Assembly (NCBI GenBank): GCA_009760855.2
Contig: WPIO01000005.1
Span: forward strand, 9,375,501-9,439,500
Source: Cristatella mucedo
Lineage: Eukaryota; Bryozoa; Phylactolaemata; Cristatellidae
Direction: 5' to 3'
DNA: 64,000 nt
The notes under the pieces are model-generated. The model was not told where the DNA came from, searched no databases, and worked only from the letters and a program-made list of their open reading frames with translations. Below are positions 56,941 through 64,000 of the stretch, piece by piece (within the stretch, counting starts at the first letter, position 1; each line of letters starts with the position of its first letter). Made by a program: the position numbers and the translations under genes.

Positions 56941-57954
56941 CATTCATCTGCGATTGGGACCCCAGTTGATTTTCGCTCATGCATTTACTTAGTCACACTT
57001 CCTTCGAGCGCGTGGTGGAGCCCTCGCTTGCATATTTATTGTGCGCTTTTCCACAAGTCTAGTGGACAGCAAGGTCGTTGGGAAGTCCATGCTTAACGGC
57101 TCAATCATAACTTTCTCCCGTAAGACCTTGAAGACTGCAGTCCAGGTGAAATTTCGTCGCGCTTTGACCCCTCTTACCTTAATTCGGTAATGTTGACGCG
57201 TAGCGAATCTCTCTTTTATCAAGGAAATGACATTAACCGAGCATTCGGTCATATGGAAACAGCGGAAGTCCTAGCCAAGGCACGGCTATGATTATTACAC
57301 GACTACTTACGAATAGACACCACTCAGAAGGACTGACCGCCTTTGCGATTTAAGAAGGTCGACGTATCCTTTTCTTCTAATGCAATCGGATTTTCTATTT
57401 AGATCTTATCTCAGTCTGCCTTAGTGTAACTTGAGTGAGAGGTGAGAGCAGTAATTGGCGAATTGTCCTCTCGAATGCTCACGAGAGCGCTCACTATTGT
57501 CACGAGCGAAGAGGAGAGAGCCTTACAAAAGAGCTGTGTCGTCGTATGTCTCAGGTAGTGCTCGCTGGCGTCAACTCGGCAGTTCCGATGCATAAGAAGA
57601 AAAATGAGGAAACCATCAGTAGAAGCCGACGGACAGGCATAAAGTCAAGGCAGAAAGTCACGGTAGAGCCCAGCGACGCTCACCTGAGCAGTGCTGCTAT
57701 TAGCTGACCAGTTGTGTGAAAAGTACTGTGGATTCCATGTGAGGCAGCTAATCCCTGAAGGTGACTCCGTCATTATCATTTTCAAAGGAAAGGGGAACAG
57801 ATTGAGCAAGTGCAGTGCGAGCACCCGGTCAAAACCTGGGCGCCACGGCAGAGTCCCCACTCGTCAAGTCAGAAAAAACAAGCTTGAGTGTCTATTACAG
57901 CCGAAACCTGTGTATAGCTTATCTGCTTTTTGTCCTGTGCGCGTAAGAGATTAG
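56941..57954. other. Intergenic DNA, unassigned
   Basis: Two short frames (56989-57252 minus, 57435-57707 plus) lack recognisable similarity. No repeat family recognised. Confidence 0.4.
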
Positions 57955-59560
57955 GTTATGGACTTTGCAAAGGAAGCACGATCGAATGGTTAGTGGTAGC
58001 ATGCTCGAAGACAACAAGCATACCATGGTTAGGGGTGATATGCACAGGGTCAGGTTTCAAAACTGGTTAGTGGCAGCATGCACAGCATCAGAACACATAA
58101 CCACGTAAAGGATGAATCACATGAACCCATTAAATGCTGTCATAAATAGATGCGTTTTTAGTTTCTATTTATATGTGGTCAAGTCAGGGAATGTCATGAC
58201 TCAAGTAGAAAGTGAGTTCTAGGCATTGGGAGCATACGAATTAAAGGCACGATCTCCAAAGGATTTGAGGTTCATACTAGGTATAGTTAATTACCAAAGT
58301 CCAAAAAGTGGGTGGTACGATTTCTAGCCTGGTTGGAGAGTAGTTCTATTGGGAAGACTATGAGCCAGAAAATGAAGGTAGTTAAAAATAAGTGACCAAA
58401 TCTTGAAGTCAATACGCTGCATGATCAGGAGCTAGCACATGTCGGCAAGAAGTGGTATGACGTGGCAAATGAGACGCTCACGACAAACAAGCCTAGCTTT
58501 AGAGTTTTGCACCAAATGCGAGCGCTTAAATGCACGGGCCGGTAGACCAGCAAGCAGTGAGTTACTAAACTAAGGACGGGATGTCACAAGTGTACTTTGG
58601 TATAGTGACCCTGTCTAAGCAAGCCACAATTAGCAAAGTTAGGTAGCTGAAAGTAGGCAGACGACAAGTGGGGCTGGTCTGGTCGTCTATTAAAACGCCC
58701 CTTTTAAGCAGGACACGGAGATTTCATGCAGATACAGCAGTAAATATGCTAGCAGACACGATCTTTATCATTAAGCTTTCCAATTTCGGAGTCACCCAAA
58801 TTTTGCAGTTAACTAGTAAGTCGGTTTAATGTCATTAAATTGGAGAATGTGTGCTGTCATCCATGTGCAGATGTTAACAATTACATGCAGCAAGGGAGTC
58901 GAGAGAATTCAACGTGCTGGAGGGCTGGGAGTTATCAAAGCAATTGTACAACTGAGTGTCATCAGTATAGAAGTGAGAGCCTAGGTTGAGGTTAGCGATC
59001 ACATGGCAAGAAGGAGAGTATAGACAATAAAAAGAAGCAGACCAAGCTTAGTGTTCTGAGGTACCCCGGATTTCAGTTGTTCCTTGGATCGCCTTCGTCC
59101 ATTCATTTTAATCTCCGAAGTCACTCACTGAGGTAGAGCCTGAACAGTTACAGTGCAGTGCCAGTGATGCAAGATGTCCCCGAAGGTTGGTCTAGACCAG
59201 ACACAATGCGGACTATGTGTAGTTATTAGCTCTAAAGCCAGTCTGGAATTTACTTACTAGGTTTGACATTTCAATAAAGGAGTTCAACTGGTCTGCCAAA
59301 ACTCGTTCCAGTGTCTTTAATAGGAAGGGAGACTGGGCGAAAGTTGCTCGACGTCTCCTGGCCTGGTGTTGCCTTGTTAATTATTTCTTTAAGTATAGCA
59401 TCTTTGAAAGTAGCAGAACCATAACCTGAGTCAAAGGATATATTTACTATGTTGGTCATACATGGCAGCAACAGATCAATGCATCGTAGAAGTTGGACAG
59501 TGATAATAGATAGGGTCTAGAGGGCTACTGGTCTTCTTTTAATGAGAGATTAACTTCAGG
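57955..59560 (-). mobile_element. Old LINE-A-like copy, outer element of a nest (3' part)
   Basis: Blocks in reverse LINE-A order: the 3' UTR (58015-58140), C-terminal region (58190-58330), SRLDF/HITPLL-region (58440-58600), YADD region (58920-58990), GVP and WFRSYL region (59050-59160), then the minus-strand frame LPCMTNIVNISFDSGYGSAT (about 59470). Substitutions throughout. It continues at 60186. Confidence 0.8.
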
Positions 59561-60185
59561 ATAATAATAATAATGATAATAATTCACTTGATAAAGCGCC
59601 CTCAGAGAACTTAATCTCTCTCTAGGCGCTTTACATTTGCTGCAAAGTGAAATGCAATTGAATGGTAAGTAAAATCATGCTTGAAAAACAAACAAATGAA
59701 TAACATGGTTAGGGGTGACATGCACAGGGTCAGCATGCAAATGTGGTTAGTGGCAGCATGCACAGTATTAGCACAAATAAGCACATCAAGGACGAATCAC
59801 AGGGACCCGCTAAATGCTGTCCTAAATAGGTGTGTTTTTAGGTTCCTTTTAAATGTGGTCAGGTCAGGGGATGTTCTGATGCAGGTCGGGAGGGAGTTCC
59901 AGGCTTTGGGAGCATACGAACTAAATGCACGGTCTCCAAAGGATTTAAGGTTTGTACTAGGTATTTCTAGACTGTTGGATTCCGAAAAGCGGGTGGTACG
60001 ATGCTTGGCCTGATGGGGTAGTATATCTGAAAGATAGGCTGGAGCCATAGAATGAAGGGACCTAAAAGTGAGCGACAAAACCTTGAAGTCAATCCGTTGC
60101 TTGACTGGTAGCCAGTGCAGGTCGGCGAGAAGTGGAGTAATGTGGCAACTGCGACGCTCACGACAGACAAGTCTAGCTGCCGAGA
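59561..60185 (-). mobile_element. LINE-A 3' copy, inner element of a nest
   Basis: Left end ATAATAATAATAATGATAAT, then 3' UTR and minus-strand frame from LVCRERRSCHITPLLADLHW through FSSYAPKAWNSLPTCIRTSP to LFRTAFSGSL: 132 codons, open, among the youngest copies in the window. 5' truncated at about 60185. Confidence 0.93.
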
Positions 60186-60745
60186 ATGAGCTCACTCGTA
60201 GCCTCCTTGAATGTAGAAATCGACCAACCGTACGGAGTTGAGGGAGAGGACCCCTGTGGGGCTGTTATTGAAGGAAATGAGTCCAGAGGGAATGCTGCTA
60301 CCTTAAGGATAGACTCTATGATCTTGTCTATCTTGCTGACACTAGGTAAGCAGCTAAACTGGCAGCAGTTAAGGAGATGGCTGACGGTAGACTACCGCAT
60401 TTTTGGATTATGCATCTGTGATTCAACAGAATTTTAATAGTTAGCTAAATTTGGCCTTTGCTAGAACCATTTGATACGATATACAGCAGTCTTTTTATGC
60501 CTGCTGATGGATAGTCAGTCCTGATCTTCTGCATGCTTTCTCAAGCTTGTGCTTAGTTGACCTGGCTAGTTTAGTGCGATCGGTAAACCATAGGCCATCT
60601 GGGCGAGGGCGCACATTGCGTTTAGTCAGAGGTGCAAACTCGTAATGGGTGTCAGCTAGTGTCGAGATGTAGCATTATACCAATGATAACAGGTCGGATG
60701 GGGGATTGAGCGCCAGGGGTAAGATGTATCTTCGAAAGTGTACTT
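60186..60745 (-). mobile_element. Old LINE-A-like copy, outer element of a nest (RT start, linker)
   Basis: The minus strand continues the element at 59560: a KQVTSE-like segment near 60210, the linker and DSTISLLMPINN-like region (60400-60460) and the RPDGLWFTDRTKLAR-equivalent (60555-60620). Degenerate. Confidence 0.75.
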
Positions 60746-61165
60746 GCTGTCGTGTCTAGGCAGTAGCCAGCCCATTGCGAATATTTCTCTCTGTCCTACC
60801 GCCGTGAATAGGCTCGAATGACTAACAAGATAATGCACTGCCAATGACTACACTGGAGGCCTTGCATTTCGATCGCTTCCCAAGCACGCAGTATTTTCGA
60901 TACAACTTGAGAACGACGCAGCGACGAGCGTTGCTTAATTAGCCTTTCTCTATTGGACAAATGTCGGCCTAAACGCAACCGAGAGTTCAGCTGCAGGTCT
61001 TATGCCTTGCCTACTTCGTGTTAAGCAACCGCTCGGTCCGTCCAAAAACTGAATGCCATTGCCTTACTTTTATCACGAGAAAAGAGCCTGCTCCCGAAAT
61101 AACTGGTATAACAGACGAAGGGGCTCACAGGTACACTAATTAAATAGGTGGCCAAATAAATAAGA

Positions 61166-61845
61166 ATAATGTATCTCCGTCAGTAACTCCACAAAGTCAT
61201 AAAGACCATGTGGGTGTTACGCAGGAGAGTTTTGTATAGCGCACTCACAGCCTAAGCGGCTTTTGGTACGCATTCGGTAGCCAACAGACTTCGTCTCACG
61301 CAACAAAGAGAAAGTGGGAAGCAAAGCTGAGTCAGCAGAGCAGTTGAGGTAGTGAGTAGCATAGAAGTAGCAGTTCAGGACCGCTGAAAAAGATGTGCCA
61401 TAGTCGGCAGTTGGAGAGTAGATGTCGTTGCGTAAGAATTGTGGAAGCGAGTTCCATAGTCTAGGACCTGCAGAGCTAAAGCTTCTGTCGCCAACTTTCT
61501 TTAAGCGGAGGAATGGGACAGCTAATTTATTGTCCACACAAGACCTGAGGGCGCGAACAGGCTGAAACTGATGTAGCAGTTCAGCTAGGTACGAAGGAGC
61601 CAAGCCGTGGCGGGCCTTGTGGGTCTGCGTGAGAACTTTGCTCTGTATCCTTTGCTCAACCGGCAACCATCCTAGCTCTTTCAGCAAAGGTGACACGTGC
61701 TCAAACCGCTGGGACTTGAAGATCAGCCTTGCAGCCATATTCATAGTCCGCTGTAGCGGCATAATAGCTTTCCTTGGTAGCCCAGCCAAAAGGGAATTAC
61801 AATAATCAAGCCGAGACAGAACTAAAGAGCTAGTTAAATTAATGT
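61166..61845 (-). mobile_element. LINE-B 3' copy, long open frame
   Basis: From GTATCTCCGTCAGTAACTCC on the left; the minus strand has a 190-codon open frame with [80 protein letters not shown] and GYRMRTKSRLGCECAIQ. The best-preserved LINE-B C-terminus in the window; 5' truncated. Confidence 0.93.
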
Positions 61846-61939
61846 CAAACTCTCACTTGAAATACAGATCAGCCTATGGCTGTCGGCTGAGGAATTGAGT
61901 GTCTACAAAATTTCACATCCAGCGTGGAACATCTCTACT

Positions 61940-62095
61940 GCATTAGCTGTTTTAACCACCCAATTTGTATGGCTTCTGAAAAGCCTTAACGGCCATCACC
62001 TCCGCTTGCAGTTGGCAATAAAGGATTGCCCACTGCAGGATTCGAGCCAACGACCTCGGTCGTGAAGAGCGATCGCCACACCTCTATCTCTGGTT
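61940..62095 (-). mobile_element. SINE S1 copy, degraded head
   Basis: Minus strand: GACCGAGGTCGTTGGCTCGAATCCTGC (B-box region), CAGTGGGCAATCCTTTATTG, AGCGGAGGTGATGGCCGTTA, and an altered 3' end (CAAATTGGGTGG). Confidence 0.78.
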
Positions 62096-62154
62096 TTTCA
62101 TGTCAGTGCTCTACGATTGAACTATCAATACTGCCCTGCGGCTCAACACATGTA

Positions 62155-62285
62155 ACGTATCTCCGTCTGCAACTCCACAAAGCCATAAAGACCATGTGGG
62201 TGTTACGAAGGAGAGTTTTGTGTACCAAACCCACAGCCTAAGCGGCTTTCGGTACGCATTCGGCAGCCAGCAGACTTCAACATAG
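62155..62285 (-). mobile_element. LINE-B 3' end fragment
   Basis: Minus strand: GAATGCGTACCGAAAGCCGC, GTAACACCCACATGGTC, TTTGTGGAGTTGCAGACGGA and GATACGTTACATG. About 130 bp. Confidence 0.88.
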
Positions 62286-63713
62286 GCTAAAGAGCTCAAC
62301 TACCTCGACCTTACATATTCCATTACGTGCTCGAGCCATATCCAGGTACACAGTCTGAGTGCTTGTGTATTTTGTAGCTTTTTAATTGAAATTTATTGCC
62401 GAGCTTTTATGCCTGCTGGGATCGATAGCCAGAAAATGCTGTTCGAGTATGCAGTTTCGAGTAGGGGATAACTCAAAAATGAGCTGTTCGCTGCAGCCGC
62501 GATTCTCGCCGCACCTAAATCGCTGAATACGTATACAGCTCTAACTGCGGTTTCAACTAAACCGTTAATTTTCGTCATGGCCAGAAGTCTCTTGACACAT
62601 AGAAGGACCACGAATTCATGGTGTAAGAAATGTAGACTACCAGAAAAGGTCTCGAAGAAAGTTCCCAAGTACTCCCGGAAACTTGTATCGTTTTCGCCTA
62701 CTGCCCAAAGGTCTTTTGCGCGACATCAGTAGCAAAAAAATAAAACCAAAACACGAAGAATACTTATCTCTTTGGCTCGTAAAGGCTTTAAGCTTTTAAG
62801 GATTTATGTAGTTATGTATCTCCAGCGGTGAGTCCTTAAAGGCACTATTGTGGACTTCGGCTGCGTTATGAGCCCTGCCCGGCGAGGCTCGGCGAAGCAC
62901 TAGCTGCTGCTGCAGAGGCGCAAGCGATGGCAATTCGGCGGTAGCCGAAGGTGTGCAGGGTGCGGCAGCCTCGGGCGGCGACTGACTAAATAATTTGTGA
63001 AGTATTTTACAGCACTCAAAGCCTAAGCAGCTCTTGGTGCGAATACCGAAAGCCTGTGCTCGGAATAGTTTATTTTAGTAAAATTACAGATACTTTTCAG
63101 CTGAGGCTGAGCTAGCACTTGCAGGCGCAAGGGCAAGCGGTTGAGTATTTTTCGATGCGTCCGTGTTGCTATGGCGTGCTCGCGACCTAATAATTAACCA
63201 ATGGAATTTTGAATATATGTCCCCTAAATGGAGGTTGTTTCTGACTGATTGGTTGGCGCTGATGGATAGACAGAAAGCCCGCGGAATGCGGATTCGAATG
63301 AAAAAAGGCAATATCATAGTGGAAATGTAAATATTATTCAAATAGATCACAAAGAAGATACTATCTAAAGTAAAGGAACTGTTCAACTTTAAATTAAGTG
63401 AGTCCCAAACTAATGAAAGAAAAGCGGGCAGATTATATTCGCTGCTATTGCAAATTCTCGGTAAGCAAGATCGTGACGAACTCACGCCAGTGAATATTTT
63501 TTTATTTGTCCTATACATATTTTCTGCAATTAGAAGGAGCGGAATGTTTACCCGTCAGTAGGGCGATGCCATTTGTTAACTTGCACTCGAAGGTGCTTTC
63601 CAAATAAAATATGAAGCTTTCAGTAACTTGTCGCTGGTGTCGGTTAATATTTGAGGACTTGACTTAGGGTCTCTGTCTCTCTGTCTCTGTCTGTATCTCT
63701 CTCTGTCTCTCTT

Positions 63714-63744
<31 letters not shown>

Positions 63745-64000
63745 GCGCCTCGTTGGAGGTGGCAGGGTAATCCGGCATTCGCCAACAAATGAAGACCACT
63801 GGAAACCATTCGATTGAGCGTAGCACCGGTCAACTTGTGTAGCACCGCAGTGCGAAAGAAGGCTAGAGGATTAGGCGCACATGTCTATGCAATTCAGTGA
63901 AGCATAGAAGAGAAGCCAACGCTTTTTGATCTTGAAATCAATGCGCTGCTCGTTGGGGAGCAATTGATCCAGAGAGTTCCTGTATAATGCGGCAGCTTCG
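62286..64000. other. Window end, mostly unassigned
   Basis: A weak LINE-B 3' remnant lies at about 63012-63048 on the minus strand (GCACCAAGAGCTGCTTAGGC). A TC-rich microsatellite is at 63672-63745. The 91-codon minus frame at 62393-62668 is alanine- and leucine-rich and unrecognised. No exon can be supported. Confidence 0.45.
63672..63745. repeat. (TC)n / (TCTG)n compound microsatellite
   Basis: Interspersed TCTCTG and TCTGTC units of about 75 bp. Confidence 0.92.

Noticed and set aside
63084-63518. 144-codon minus frame
   Set aside because: AT-rich with Ile/Phe/Asn bias, no recognisable motif and no supporting context.

Overview
The window is animal (metazoan) nuclear DNA. Introns with GT/AG borders, non-LTR retrotransposon (LINE) remains of the CR1/L2 type, tRNA-derived SINEs and abundant microsatellites all point to an invertebrate genome rich in repeats. 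No species can be named from the sequence alone. There is no bacterial-style gene organisation, rRNA, true tRNA or CRISPR array.

The main content is one host gene on the minus strand, from the ATG at 48465 down to the stop at 3916. Twelve exons, scattered over about 44.5 kb, can be joined with matching intron phases and GT..AG borders into one 574-codon frame. The protein is an MGAT4-type (GT54) N-acetylglucosaminyltransferase. It has a short cytosolic tail, a single signal-anchor, a coiled-coil stem, a catalytic domain carrying the LEDD metal-binding motif, and the C-terminal domain typical of MGAT4A/B. Only about 1.7 kb of the 44.5 kb is coding. A GC-rich promoter region with two CCAAT boxes 40 bp apart and two GC boxes lies just upstream (48600-48735).

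The introns (0.7 to 8.3 kb) and the 3' and 5' flanks are filled with decayed retroelements. LINE-A is a CR1/L2-like element with an APE endonuclease, a reverse transcriptase and an (ATT)n tail. LINE-B is a second CR1/L2-like element with a conserved 3' end that finishes in TACATT-like repeats. LINE-C and LINE-D are older relatives. SINE S1 is tRNA-derived, with A and B boxes and seven copies. SINE S2 has a tRNA-like head joined to a 3' tail that closely matches the LINE-A 3' end. Several elements are nested in one another (21.0-21.5, 21.6-25.5, 27.5-28.2, 49.7-52.0 and 58-60.7 kb).

Layout: 1-1.6 kb LINE-A; 1.6-3.9 kb 3' flank; 3.9-48.5 kb MGAT4-like gene with repeat-filled introns, including an inverted duplication (35.2-36.5 against 40.0-41.3 kb) inside intron 2; 48.3-48.8 kb promoter region; 49.4-53.1 kb nested LINEs plus a 225-bp tandem duplication; 53.1-58 kb mostly unassigned DNA with one 250-codon open frame and one S1; 58-62.3 kb nested LINEs, a LINE-B copy and an S1; 62.3-64 kb unassigned. 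I did not find a second host gene that I can support.
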